From NCBI RefSeq assembly GCF_900496995.4, contig NC_044012.1, positions 25,334,759 through 25,398,758 of the forward strand: a stretch of 64,000 nt of DNA, given 5' to 3'. Positions within the stretch are counted from its first letter, which is position 1, and each line of letters opens with the position of its first letter. Of this stretch, positions 49,761 to 60,000 are shown one piece after another. This stretch comes from Aquila chrysaetos chrysaetos (taxonomy: Eukaryota; Chordata; Aves; Accipitriformes; Accipitridae). A model generated the notes under the pieces. The model was given only the letters and a program-made list of their open reading frames with translations. It made no database searches and had not been told where the DNA came from. The translations under genes and the position numbers were made by a program.

Positions 49761-50515
49761 GAAGCTGCACAGAAGCAGCTTTTGGGGGGGGGGGGGAGGT
49801 AGTGCAGGGCAGCCCTGGAGCCAGCTGGGTGGGGGGGACGTACATTGTTCGGAGGTGGGGTTGTCCCCATTGATGCCATCAACTTTGGGCTCCCCCCCGC
49901 CCACAGCTCCCCATCTCCCTTGCCAGGATCAGGCCTGAGCGGTGCTTGGGCAGTCTCCGCCACCAGCTGGGGCTGGGGGCACCTCAGGACCCCTCCATCC
50001 CTGTGCCGTGGTTTGCACCCCACCATCTCCAGTGTGACCCCCCCCAGTGGGGACTGGCCAGCTCAAGGCCATCCCTGTGTGACCCCCCCCCCCCCCGACC
50101 CAACTCCATGTCCTTTGGGTTGCATGGTGCCTCCTCCCCCAGCCCCCCCCCCCCCCGCAATTGCTCCCTGCAGTGCCAGCCCCCCTCCCCCCAGTACCCA
50201 AATCACTGTGCACTGCCCCCCACCCAAGCTTGGCCCCACTGCTGTCTCCTGCACCCCCCCAAACTTGTTCCCCCACCCCCAGCTTTTTGGGGGGAAGGGG
50301 GACAAGCATCACCCTGTCCTGAGCCAGGGAATTTGGGGGGGGGGGGGGGGGGAACTACAAGTGACCCCCCCAAACTCGAGCCTCCTGCAAGAAGGGGGGG
50401 GGTGCAGGGACCCGGGGTGGGGCCAGGGGCTAGGAAACCAAGCCTATTGCACAAATTTAAGGTGGTGGGGGTTTTTTTTGTTTTTTCTTTGGGGTGGTTT
50501 GTTTGTTTGTTTGTC

Positions 50516-50516
<1 letters not shown>

Positions 50517-50552
<36 letters not shown>
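50517..50552. repeat. 36-C homopolymer
   Basis: Longest single-base run in the window, about 170 bp before the GATAD2B poly(A) signal and preceded by GTTTGTTTGTTTGT. Its length is probably unreliable. Confidence 0.9.
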
Positions 50553-50723
50553 TTTGCATTGTGTTTGAAATCGGGTTTAACAACAAAGCAAAGCCAGGTC
50601 AGGGCTGCGGCGAGTGAGGACACATAATAAGCTAATTTTTGGAAAAAGGCTTAAACTAAAATAAAATTTAGAAAAAAACAAAAACCAAACCTTTGTAATA
50701 TTTATCACTTGCAAGCTATGTTT

Positions 50724-50729
50724 AATAAA
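50724..50729 (+). terminator. GATAD2B: GATAD2B distal poly(A) signal AATAAA
   Basis: AATAAA in GCTATGTTTAATAAAGAAAG, followed by a GT-rich stretch (GGTGTATTGCATTGGGGC). The local sequence is AT-rich and non-repetitive, unlike its surroundings, consistent with a constrained transcript end. Confidence 0.75.
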
Positions 50730-51063
50730 GAAAGGAATGGTTTATAACTTTCGAAGCAGCTGGTGTATTGCATTGGGGCTTGGGGGGGGGGGTGTGGTGG
50801 TCCTGGCTGGGGATAGTTTGCAGGGGTGGGGGGGAGACCCTGAATTGAGGTAGGGACCCACCCCCCCCATCCTAAGCAGGACCTCCTGAGTCTTCCCTCC
50901 GTCCCTGCAGAGCCCCAGGGATGTGGGGACGGTGGCACTGGTCTCGCCCTCTCCCCGAGCCTTAGCCTTTGGGTGACACATCCTCCCCTCTGGGGTAACA
51001 CCACCACCACCCCCCCCTTGCAGCAGGACGGGGGTGACAGCACCGACACTTGCTACAAAAGAG

Positions 51064-51073
51064 TTTATTTATT
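51064..51073 (-). terminator. SLC27A3: SLC27A3 poly(A) signals (AATAAATAAA)
   Basis: Two overlapping AATAAA hexamers on the minus strand, about 460 bp after the stop codon. The GATAD2B transcript end from the other side is only ~300 bp away. Confidence 0.75.
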
Positions 51074-51234
51074 TGCCAAAAAAAAAAAAAAAAAAAAAAA
51101 TTTTTGTATGTATAAAGAGCAGGACCCCGGGATGGGGAGGAAGGCACGTGGCTGAGGAAGGCTGGGGGTGGGTGCCCCATGGTTAGGGATGGGGGCATGA
51201 CCCCCTCAGTGGAGGGAGGAGGGGGCATGGGGAT

Positions 51235-51450
51235 GTGGATGGCCATGGGGACAGTGGGACGGACGTGGGGACGGCAGGACGAACATGGGTACCCACAGGA
51301 CGGATGTGGGGTACATGGGGATGGCAGGATGCACGTGGGGACCTGCGGACAGCTGGATGGATGTGGGGACTGGTAGGACAGATGTGGGGTACCCAGGGAC
51401 GACAGGACAGATGTGGGGACCCGCAGGACGGACATGGGGGGTCCGTGGAG
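51235..51450. repeat. Minisatellite in the SLC27A3 3' UTR
   Basis: About nine units of 20-30 bp on the plus strand with the core GGACRGATGTGGGG or GGACGGACRTGGGG separated by ACCCACA, ACCCGCA or CATGGGGATGGCA type spacers. Plus-strand frames such as GTDVGTAGRTW come from this array only. Confidence 0.85.
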
Positions 51451-51534
51451 CGCCTGGTGCTGATGGGATGGACGTTGGGCACTTCAGGGCACCGCTGCCA
51501 GGACACCCATGGGCTCAGGGCACCCAAGCGAGGT

Positions 51535-53137
51535 CTAAATGCGGAGGCGCCCATCCAGGACCCCCTCCCAGAGTGTGGGGCCGAGGGGCACGTAGGCTTT
51601 GGTGGTCTCATCCAGCAAGAAGAGAGGGTCGGAGACGTGAGCCGGGTCGAAGCCCTCCTGTGCCAGCCGCACCTTCTGCTGCTTGAAGGTCTCCGTCATT
51701 GCCAGGCGCTCCTGGGAGGGCAGTGGGGTAGGATGGGGGCCCCCCCGGTCACCCCCTCTACCCCCCCCAGCCCCTCCCCATTACCTGCAGCCGGAGGAAG
51801 CGGGGCCAGGCATAGGGCGGCAGGAGCTGCTCCACATGCCGGTACAGAGCGGGACCATCCAGCTGGCAGCCAGGGCGCAGCACCAACGCCGCCATCCCGG
51901 CACGACCCTCGTGGCCTGTGGGTGAGGGCAGAGCTGGGGTCGGGGGGCATCGCCAGGCTGGGAGGATTGGCAATGACACTGCGGCTGGATGGGGGGCATC
52001 AGTACCTGGCACGGTGACACCGTATACAGTGGCTTCTTGCAGGGACTCGTGGGCCACCAAGGCTTCGGCCACCTCTGTGGTGGCCACGTTCTCGCCTTTC
52101 CACCTGGGAGGGGGATGACAGGGACGAGCAGGATGGGCTTGAGCCCCCCCCATTTGATGGGGCTGAGCCCCTCCCAGCCATGCAATGGATGGGGAGTGGG
52201 GGGCTGCTGCACTGTCCCCATGGGGCAGTGCAGTGGGGGGGGCTGGCGGTGGGTGTCCCTCATTAGTGGGGTCCTCTGGCACCTGTAAGTGTCCCCAGTG
52301 CGGTCACGAAAGCGGACAAACTGGGCCGCATCCTGCTCCATCAAGTCGCCGGTGCTGAAGTAGGTGTCACCCTCGGCGAAGACCCCCCGCAGCAGCTTCT
52401 GCTCCGACAGCTCCTGGCTGCCGGCGTAGCCCAGGAAGGGCGTCCGGGGGGTCACTGGGGCGATCAGCAGCCCCGTCTCGCCTGCAGGAACGGGGACACG
52501 TGACAGGGAGCACACATGGGGACCCCGCCCCCCCCATCCCTGCTACTCACCTGTTCCCACACGGATGCAGCGTCCGGCCGCGTCCCGCACTGGGGCTCCC
52601 TCCGTCACGTCATAGCGCACGATCTCGAAGGGCGAGAAGAGCTGGGGAGAGGGGCCGGGTGGGCGTCAGCGTCCCAGTGAGGACGGGCACGGGGTGGGGG
52701 GCACAGCACCCCCTCTCTCCCTGGCCCCCCCCACCTTGTAGATGAAGCTGCTGCGCCCCACAGCCCCCGGCGTGGCCGTGTAGTTGAAGAGGGTGACGTT
52801 GCCCTCGGTCATTCCATAGGTCTCCACAATGCGGATGGCCCCAAAGCGCTTCAGGAAACTCCGCCAGACGTCGGGGCGCAGCCCGCTGCCCACCGCCAGC
52901 CGCAGCCCATGCTCCCGCTCCCCAGGGCGCTGCGGGGCCGCAGGGTCAGATTTGGGGGTGCCCCCTGGGCTCCCCCCCCAGGCCCCCCCCCCCCAACCTG
53001 AGGCTGGTTGACCAGGTAGCGGCAGAGCTCCCCGATGTACTGGAAGACAGTGACCCCCTCGGCGCGACAGTCATCCCAAAACTGGCTGGCTGAGAACTTT
53101 TCCTTCAGCACACAAGTGGCCCCTGTGGAAAGCCGGG

Positions 53138-53169
<32 letters not shown>

Positions 53170-54959
53170 AGTGTCAGCCCCCCTGAAACGTCACTGAGCT
53201 CACCATGGGGTCCCCAGCCCTGCTCACCAATGCCGATGCAGCCAACGATGCCCAGGAGAGACCCGGCCATGTGGTAGAGGGGCAGCGCCAGGTACACCAC
53301 GTCCCGGCTGGAGGCTCCCACCAGGTCGTAGAAGCTCAGGCACATGATGGACTTCAGGTGGGAGACGCGGGCAGCTTTGGGGAGACCTGGAAGGGGAAGA
53401 CAGCGTCGAGACCCCTCAGCTCACCCAGGGCACCCTGTCCTGCTGGCCCCATGCGCCCACCAGTGGTGCCGGAGGTGAAAATGTAGAGGCAGGTGTCGTT
53501 CATGTCCTCGGGCTGCCAGACATCCTCGGGCTCCAGCTCCTCAGAGGCCGCATCCAGCAGCTCCTGCAGGGCCACGACACCAGGGGGGTACGGCCCCGAG
53601 CCCAGCACCCACACCACGACGTTGTCCTCCTGCAGGCTGGGCAGGATGGGCTCCACTGCCGCAAACAGGTCTGGGGAAGTGGGGGGAACAGGCTGGTGTG
53701 GGGGCGGGTCCTGGGCACGGCCCGTGGTCCACCCCAAAGCCCAGCCCAGGGTGGGGAGAGGATGGGGACCCGTCCCCACCCATGCCTGTAGGTACCATTC
53801 ACCTTCAGGGATGTCCCCAGCCTTTGGGGACACCCCTAGCCAGGGCTGCCCCATTTCCACCCCAAGCCCTGGCCTGGGGGGGGTGTGTGTGTGTGAATGG
53901 CTGGGCCCTGCCCAGGGTGACCATGGGTGGGGCCAGTTTGGAATGACCAAAACATGGCACAGCTGGAGGGACCTGCATCCCCCGGCATCGGCCCTGAGCT
54001 GAACCACCCCGGAGCCCCGAGCTGTCAGGCTCCCTCACTCCCTGGCTGGCAGTGCTGGAGACCCCCACTACCCCTGGTGCCACCCCTGTGCCCCAGAGCC
54101 TGTCACCCCGCAGTGGCCCCGGTCCCACCCCATTCCTCCCTGGTACCCAGGGATGGGTACCACCCTGCTGCCCTCCGGTACTAACGACCCCATCCCAACC
54201 CCTGGAGCCCTCGCTATCCCCGGTACCCCGGGTCCCACCACCCGCCCCCAGCCCGTCCCCGGTCCCAACCCACCCCCTTGAGCCTTTGCCACCCCCGGTC
54301 CCACCCCATCTCCCGGCACCTTTGCCACCCCCCCTCTCCCCCCCCCGCCCCGGTCCCCCCGAGCTCCGCACTTCCCCGCCCCCCCCCCCCCCCCCCCAAG
54401 CCCCGGTCCCCCCCCGGACCCTCCCCCGCCCCGTTGCTCACCGTCCGCCACCAGCAGCGCCCGCGCCCCACAGGCGCGCAGGCAATGCCGGAGGGCGGCG
54501 GGTCGCAGCGCCGTGCCCAGGAAGGCGGGTCGGGCTCCCAAAGCCGCCAGCCCCAACCAGCCCCAAACGAACCGGGGCTCGTTACCCACCAAAAGCCCCA
54601 CCGGCACACCGGGTCCCAGCTCCGCTCCCCCCCCCCCCCCCTAAAGGCCGCCGCCGTAACGCGTTGGCCACCCGAGCCACCCGCCCCGCCGCCCGCCCGT
54701 AGGTCTCCTCCTCGCCTCCCGCCGCCCGTAGGAAGGGTCGGCCCGGTTCCTCCCGCGCTGCCCGTAGGAACCGGGCGGCCAGGCTACCCGCCCCCCTCCC
54801 ACCACCCCCGCCTCCCCTTCCTCTCCCCGCCACCGCCCGCCGCCGGCACCGGGCCGCCCGCGCCGCGAAGGCCAGGTCGGCCCAGAGGTGCGGCCGCAGC
54901 AGCCGCTGCAGCAGCGCCAGCGCCGCCAGAGCCGCCAGAGCCGCCGCCGCCAGCGCCAT
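51535..54959 (-). CDS. SLC27A3: Long-chain fatty acid transport protein 3 / acyl-CoA synthetase
   Basis: FATP-family enzymes adenylate long and very-long-chain fatty acids with ATP and transfer them to CoA at intracellular membranes. Ten exons (high to low): 54959-54442, 53670-53461, 53386-53228, 53122-52998, 52929-52735, 52641-52551, 52481-52283, 52103-52006, 51915-51785, 51711-51535 (stop TAG). Phases agree from exon 2 onward; exon 1 carries a one-base offset at the G15 run. The joined protein is about 633 residues, versus 683 or more in human. Residues 2-20 are a hydrophobic Ala/Leu anchor. Motifs: YIFTSGTTG (~235-243, P-loop), ETYGMTEGN (~373-381), FSTGDL (~474-479) and the FATP signature DRTGDTYRWKGENVATTEV (~492-510). 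No catalytic motif is missing. It is convergent with GATAD2B and downstream of INTS3 on the same strand. Confidence 0.96.
52998..53122 (-). CDS. SLC27A3: SLC27A3 exon 4, weak donor
   Basis: Encodes ATCVLKEKFSASQFWDD and VTVFQYIGELCRYLVNQPQ. The donor is CCTCAG|GTTGGGGG, weaker than the GTRAG used elsewhere in the gene. The intron before it has C29 (G run 53141-53169 on the plus strand) as part of its pyrimidine tract. Confidence 0.93.
53141..53169. repeat. 29-G homopolymer (plus strand)
   Basis: Lies in SLC27A3 intron 3, 19 bp beyond the acceptor of exon 4, where it forms a long C tract on the transcript strand. Confidence 0.9.
54442..54959 (-). CDS. SLC27A3: SLC27A3 exon 1 with a one-base frame offset at a G15 run
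   Basis: Starts MALAAAALAALAALALLQRL, a hydrophobic N-terminal anchor, and continues to VANALRRRPLGGGGG. After the 15-C run at 54627-54641 (G on the transcript strand) the conserved PVGLLVGNEPRFVWGWLGLA and LRACGARALLVAD lie one frame over. Exon length is 518 bp; the downstream phase needs 517 or 520. The offset is most simply a miscounted homopolymer (14 or 17 G). Upstream sequence is open in frame but GC-rich and non-coding in character, so the ATG at 54957-54959 is preferred. Confidence 0.85.
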
Positions 54960-55110
54960 CGCCCGCCGCCCGCTGCGGCCGCGCGACGCCGGTGGCGGAG
55001 GGGGGCGGGGGGCGGGACGAGGGAGGGGGCGCCCCTGCCCCGCCCCTCGGCGCCACGCCCACGGGGCAGGAGCCACGCCCCCCCGCGGGCCTACAACCCC
55101 CCCCGTTCGA
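54960..55110 (-). promoter_or_regulatory. SLC27A3: SLC27A3 promoter and 5' UTR, GC boxes
   Basis: CpG-dense sequence directly upstream of the start codon with GGGCGGGG-type GC boxes around 55003-55017 and 55038-55047. No TATA box seen. The start point is not determined. Confidence 0.6.
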
Positions 55111-55114
55111 CCCC

Positions 55115-55790
55115 CAGCGCGTCCCTGTCGCCGTCCCTGCTCGCCCCAGGCCCCTCTTCCAGCCTTGTCCCCCTCCCATCTTGTCCCCGTCCTCCTCGCC
55201 ACGGTCGTCCCCCCCCATTTCATCCCCCAGCCCCTCCATCACGTCCCCACCACCACCCCCGACCCCTCTTCTAGCCCCAACCCCACACCTTCCCATCACA
55301 CCCCCATCCTCCCTGCTATATCCCCCCTCATTTCACCCCCAGCCCCTCCACCACGTCCCTGTCCCCAGCCCACTGGCCGCAGCCCCCTCTTCCAGCCCTG
55401 TCCGCAGGGCCCCCCACAGGTCCCCATGCCTCCTCACCACAGCCCCCCCACCCTGTGTCCCCAGCCCCCTCACCAGGTGAAACTCCCTGTTTCACCCCTG
55501 GCCTCCCCATCCCAGCCCCCCCCCCGGTTCACACCCATCTCATCCCTGTCCCCGTCCCCATCCCACTCACCCCAGACCCCTCTTCCAGCCCTAACCCTGT
55601 CCCCCACCACTATGGAAACCCATCAAGTCCCCACAGCAGCCCCCCCATGTCATCCCCATCCCCTCCATCCCCATCCCACTCGCACCAGACCCCTATTCTG
55701 TCCCCCTCACCATGGTCCCCCCACCATGTCCCCGTGCCCCCCCCAATGGCCTCCCCGTTGTGCTCCCAGCCCGGCCTTGTCCCAGATTCC
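55115..55790. repeat. C-rich minisatellite between SLC27A3 and INTS3
   Basis: A degenerate tandem array on the plus strand. A block like GACCCCTCTTCCAGCCCTAA recurs near 55150, 55261, 55383, 55575 and 55690, between stretches like CCCAGCCCCTCCACCACGTC. Spacing is mostly 110-120 bp. It fills the gap between the SLC27A3 promoter and the INTS3 3' end and produces long artefactual Pro-rich frames. Confidence 0.8.
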
Positions 55791-55932
55791 CCCTCTGGCT
55801 CTGGGGGCTGGCAGCACCGTGGGCCCCCGGGAGCCACATACCATGGCCAGCTGCTCAGGGGACACTGGCCCTGGGGACCTCGCCGAGACAAGGCAAAAGA
55901 GGTGACATTTGTACAAAACATTTGAGAGTTTT

Positions 55933-55938
55933 TTTATT
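55933..55938 (-). terminator. INTS3: INTS3 distal poly(A) signal
   Basis: AATAAA on the minus strand (TTTATT on plus) in a T/A-rich patch, about 725 bp after the stop codon and followed by GT-poor C-rich sequence. Confidence 0.6.
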
Positions 55939-56259
55939 GTTTGTTTTTTTTAAAAAACACTTAAAAATGCTAATAGCTCTGGGGGGGTGATAGGGGAGAG
56001 CATCATCCCCTTTTCACGTGGGTGATGAGCTCCGGCATGGGCAGGGTCTGCCGAACCGAACCCGCTGCCCGGTGGGTGCTGGTTCATTCCCCCCCCACCC
56101 CCGCAGCAGCTCCCCGGGGAGATGCAGCCCTGGGAGGGGAACGGAGGATACTGAGGGGGGGTGGGGAGGTGGGGCTCAGCCTCCCCTCACCCCCACAGGC
56201 AGGGACACGACTTCACCCCCTCCCCAAAGCATCCTGGAGCAGCAAGTCAGTTCGCACTG

Positions 56260-56265
56260 TTTATT
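56260..56265 (-). terminator. INTS3: INTS3 proximal poly(A) signal
   Basis: AATAAA on the minus strand in GAAATGTAAATAAACAGTGC, about 400 bp after the stop codon. Confidence 0.6.
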
Positions 56266-56661
56266 TACATTTCTTATATGAAAATAGGGGATGTGTGATA
56301 TACCTCCCCCCCTCCCCAAGTCCCCTTTCCCCTCCCCGTGGTGCCACGTCCTCTCTTGGGGACCCCTGTCCACGCTGCCCCTCGAACAGGCAGGGGCTGG
56401 AGCCAGGTCCTGGGGGTGGGGGGTGCACGCTTTCATCCCTCCCCAGCTGTTGATAAAACGGAATTAAAAAGTCAAGTGGGGAGGGTTGGCGTGGGAGCAA
56501 AGCGCCTGCAACAAGGAGCCGGGGTGGTCCTGTCCCCTGCAGCCTCCCAAAGGGGACGCATGCTCTCCTTCCCGTCCTGGCAATGGCTTTTTGTTCCGAG
56601 CGTGGCAGGGTCACTGGGCACCACAGGGACCTGAAAGCGGCTGGGGGAGAGGGCAGAGCCC

Positions 56662-57026
56662 TCAGTCACTGTCCGAGCCCACGGCGGAAGAGCCTTTTCT
56701 TTTCCGTTTGGCAGGTTTGGGTTTGGTGTCTTCTTCCTCCTGTGCCGGGAGAGGGGGAAGTGGGGGGTCACTGCCGCCGGGGGTGGACCCCGCTCCTGCC
56801 TGCGCCTCCTCGAGGTGCGGATGTAGCCGAGGGGCTGCGGGGTGCCGAGGGGGAACCGGGGATGCTTACCGAGGCGCTGCTGGAAGCCGACTCCTCCTCA
56901 TTGTTGGCCGGCTGGGCTGCGTTCTTGCGGCTGCGGGGGCTGGAGAGGGTGGCTTTTCGGCGGCTCTTGGGGGGTTTGGTGGAGGAGTCTTCATACTCCT
57001 CTGCCAGGGAGAAGAGGTCGCTGAAC
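56662..57026 (-). CDS. INTS3: INTS3 last two exons, disordered acidic/basic tail
   Basis: Exons 57026-56870 and 56739-56662. They encode FSDLFSLAEEYEDSS, a Ser/Arg/Lys-rich stretch (KSRRKATLSSPRSRKN), an acidic-serine patch (NNEEESASSSAS) and the terminal KRKRKGSSAVGSDSD. Likely unstructured, with nuclear-localisation character. Confidence 0.95.
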
Positions 57027-60000
57027 CTAGAAGGAAGCAGGGGTGGAGGGGGGTGGGGGTCAGGCACTGTCAGGGCACCCGCCTTGTGGTCCCGACGCCA
57101 CCGACTCACTTCATCTTGTGGGCTTCGTCACAGCTGGCCTGGACGTGCTGCAGGGCCTGCAGGATCGGGGTTTGGCTGAAAACTGTCAAGGAACCAGCAG
57201 AAATGGAAGTCAGAGATCTGACAGTGGATGCCCCCAGGGCAGGGGGAACGCCCCTCCCCATCCTGGATTTTGGATGCAGGCAGCTTTGCAAGGGCCTCCC
57301 AATATCCCAGAGCATCCCAGTTCCCATGTGCAGCCCGGAGGCACCTCACGGTAATGGAGATGGGCAGCGGCTGCAGCCCTGGGGCCCGTCCCAGTTGCGC
57401 GGCGGTACGTACAGTTCTGTTTGGTGTTGGTCAGGTTGAGGCGGAGGTTGTCCAGGTGCTCCAGGATCTGCTCCAGGGTGAGCTGGGCCAGTTTGCTGCT
57501 GGAGCTGCGCAGGCTGAGGGCAAAGGAGCGACACCCGTTAGCATGCACCCCGCTCCTCCTGCCCACCCCCAGCCTGTCCGTCCCCCTCCCGAAGACAGGC
57601 TGTAGGAGGGCCCACTTGTGGGGGGAACCAAGTGCCACGGCCCTGCAGCAGTACCCCTAAACACCCAAGACAATGTGGGGCACAGATAACCCTATCACTC
57701 ATGCTGCCCCAGGGTGCACCCAGCACCCAGAGGCTGGAGCAGGTGGGACGCCGGGATGGGGAGCAGCATAGGATCCATTTTCTAGCTCCGGCACACGCAG
57801 GGCTCCCCCGGAGCTGGTCTGTGTGTGCTGCTCTGGCTCAGGGATTAAGGGGATAAATCCTGCTCAGGGTGTTGGCCACCTCCATCGCCAGCAGCTCAGC
57901 GGAACGCAAAGCACCCCGTGCTGAGCCTCGGCTGCAGGACGGTGCATGGTGCCAGCACCCAGGGTGCTGCCAACAGCTGGGGCCTCAGCTGGCCACCTGT
58001 TAATTAGCGGGAATTAGACCTGGATACGTCTCGGATCCCGGAACAGAAACACAGTGAAAATAGCTGCGTTGTTCAGCTGTGAAAGGCCATTAATTAACAG
58101 GCAGGAACAGATGAAGGCACAGACTTCGCTGGCAGCCTCTTTGGAGAGCTGGGGGGGACACCCAGAGGTGGCCGAGATGCCAGCAGGACCGGCCGCTTTC
58201 CCGGTGCTAGTATGCGAGATCCCGGCAATGGCAAACCTCCTGGCAAGGCTCTGTCCAACCTGCTGGCCGTCACCCAGCTCTGTGCCGTGGTGGTGCCAGC
58301 TCCCTGGGTGCTGGGTGGGGGTCCTTGGGGACACGCAGTGCTTGCTGCGGTGGGAGCATGGTGCTGCTCTGCTTTCCCAGGACACTAGATGTCCTTCCTA
58401 CTCCAGCAAAGGGCTGCAGGCATCCAGTCAGGAAGGGGCCACACAGGACGCCATCAGCCTGGTGCAGCAGGCTGGGGGCTGCTGGAGCAGACCACCCTCC
58501 TCTCCCCCAAACCCAGACCCTGTCAGAGCAGGCAGTGGGACCAGCCACCTCTCACCCCGGCAGGTGATGGCTGCACCGAGGGCAGAGGCTGCCTCACAGC
58601 CTGATGTTGCTCTTTGAGGCTGGATAAAAGGCTGGGAAATCACCCAGGGGGCTGAGTGCAGCAGAAAGAGCTCCTGCCTGCCTGCCAAGGGACATCTTGG
58701 GGTTGGAGTGAGGTGTCCCATGTGCCACCATAGCCAGGAGCCGGCACAGCAGCCAGCACAACGGTGCAGGACTGGCTGTAGCATCCTGTGCTGCTCTCCT
58801 TTCCTCTCCCTCAGGTCCAGCTGCCTCCACCAGCACCCAGAGCTCTGCCTGTGCAGGGTGGCCGGGAACAAGCCCTCTGCCCCTTCCTCCAAAGGCAGGA
58901 GAGCAGAAACCTTGCCCTGGGGAGTTGGGATTTAACCTCTGCAGGCTACAGCTTAGCCCAGCTGCATCCTTTAGTCCCACTGCACTGCTGGACCCTGACT
59001 CCATCCACCCCAGAGGCAGCAGCACCCCAGCAGAGATTAAGTGAACCACGTCTGGAAGACTCCTTGCACCAAAAGATGCTCTGGAAACATCCAGCTGTGC
59101 CCAGGCAGGCAGAGCGGGTCTGAGCAGAGGGGCCTGCCTGGCTGGTGCTGCAGCAGGGGAGCACCAAGGCTTGGCACTGCTCACACAAGCAGCTGAAAGT
59201 GCTTCCCCACACAGCTTGGGTAATGGGCTGGGCATAAAAGGGTCCTGCTGGCTGGATGTCAGCACAGGTGAGATCAGAGAGCAGCCTCCCACACAGCTCT
59301 GGAGCAGAGACGCTCACTCAGGGCTCTGGCTGCATGTCAGCGTGTGAGTGGGCAGCAGCACCGTCCCGGCCTAGCCGGCAGGACGGGCTGCCACACCCGT
59401 GTTGTGCCGACAGCACGTGGCATCTCGGCTGCCTTGCCGGTGCACGGAGCGGGACACAAGGCAGAGTCTGTCACCTGTTTCCCAGTGGCAGGACGGCCCC
59501 AGGGGAAGCAGCGGGAGATGCTGTGCCTGCCCCGGCCCCTCACCTTTGGCGTTTTCGTGGCAGGCTGTTGTTCTTGATCAGCAGCGACTTGATGTGCTCG
59601 GCCAGGAGGTCATCGTGTTTGATGCACCAGTGCCGCAGGATGCTTGTGGTGAATTGGTCGTCGGGGTGGCAGGGCCGGCTCAGCACCATCTTCACCATCT
59701 CCTCGCTTGGCCTACGGGGAAGGGCACATGAGGAGGAAGGACAAGCAGTTTGTACCCCGGTCAGCTGGGGTCCCCTTCAGCCACTGTCGCCCACTTGAGC
59801 TTCATGGGAGGCTTCAGACCTGGACACGACAAGTCTGTGGAGCTGCACAGGAGCCCAGGCACAGCTCGGATGGGACCGAGCTTCCCCAAACACCGCCTGG
59901 GACCCACATGCTCTTCAGCAGCCCCAGCAGCATTGGCTCCCAGGCTCAGGGGATGACAAGCAGCGTTCAGACTCCTCTGCTTCTCCGAGACTGCTGGCAA

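Larger units (their letters stand above)
45579..50750 (+). other. GATAD2B: GATAD2B 3' UTR (about 5.2 kb)
   Basis: Extends from the stop codon to the AATAAA at 50724-50729. It carries an A-rich (CAAA)n-like tract at 45656-45730, T runs, (TA)n at 47287-47319, a 26-C run at 47390-47415, an AATAAA at 47493-47498 that may allow a short form, an A27 run at 48472-48498, a 21-bp tandem array at 49116-49760 and a 36-C run at 50517-50552. Human GATAD2B also has a long 3' UTR. The exact end is inferred from the poly(A) signal. Confidence 0.75.
51045..51534 (-). other. SLC27A3: SLC27A3 3' UTR
   Basis: From the stop codon at 51535-51537 down to just past overlapping AATAAA signals on the minus strand (51068-51073 and 51064-51069). 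About half of it is the minisatellite at 51235-51450. An A23 run (T23 on the transcript strand) lies at 51078-51100, just upstream of the signal. Confidence 0.75.
55910..56661 (-). other. INTS3: INTS3 3' UTR
   Basis: From the stop codon at 56662-56664 to beyond minus-strand AATAAA at 55933-55938. A nearer AATAAA is at 56260-56265, so two transcript ends 330 bp apart are possible. Confidence 0.75.

Noticed and set aside
49030-50026. Heptad-like repeat proteins on both strands (KSCKLGP, LQDFGPN)
   Set aside because: A 21-bp tandem repeat produces seven-residue periodicity automatically; no promoter, start or conservation evidence.
49845-50627. 260-codon plus-strand Pro-rich frame after the 21-bp array
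   Set aside because: Arises from C-rich 3' UTR sequence; no splice sites or domain.
54278-55480. 400-codon plus-strand Pro/Arg-rich open frame
   Set aside because: It is the antisense shadow of SLC27A3 exon 1 and the C-rich minisatellite; low-complexity composition, no recognisable domain.
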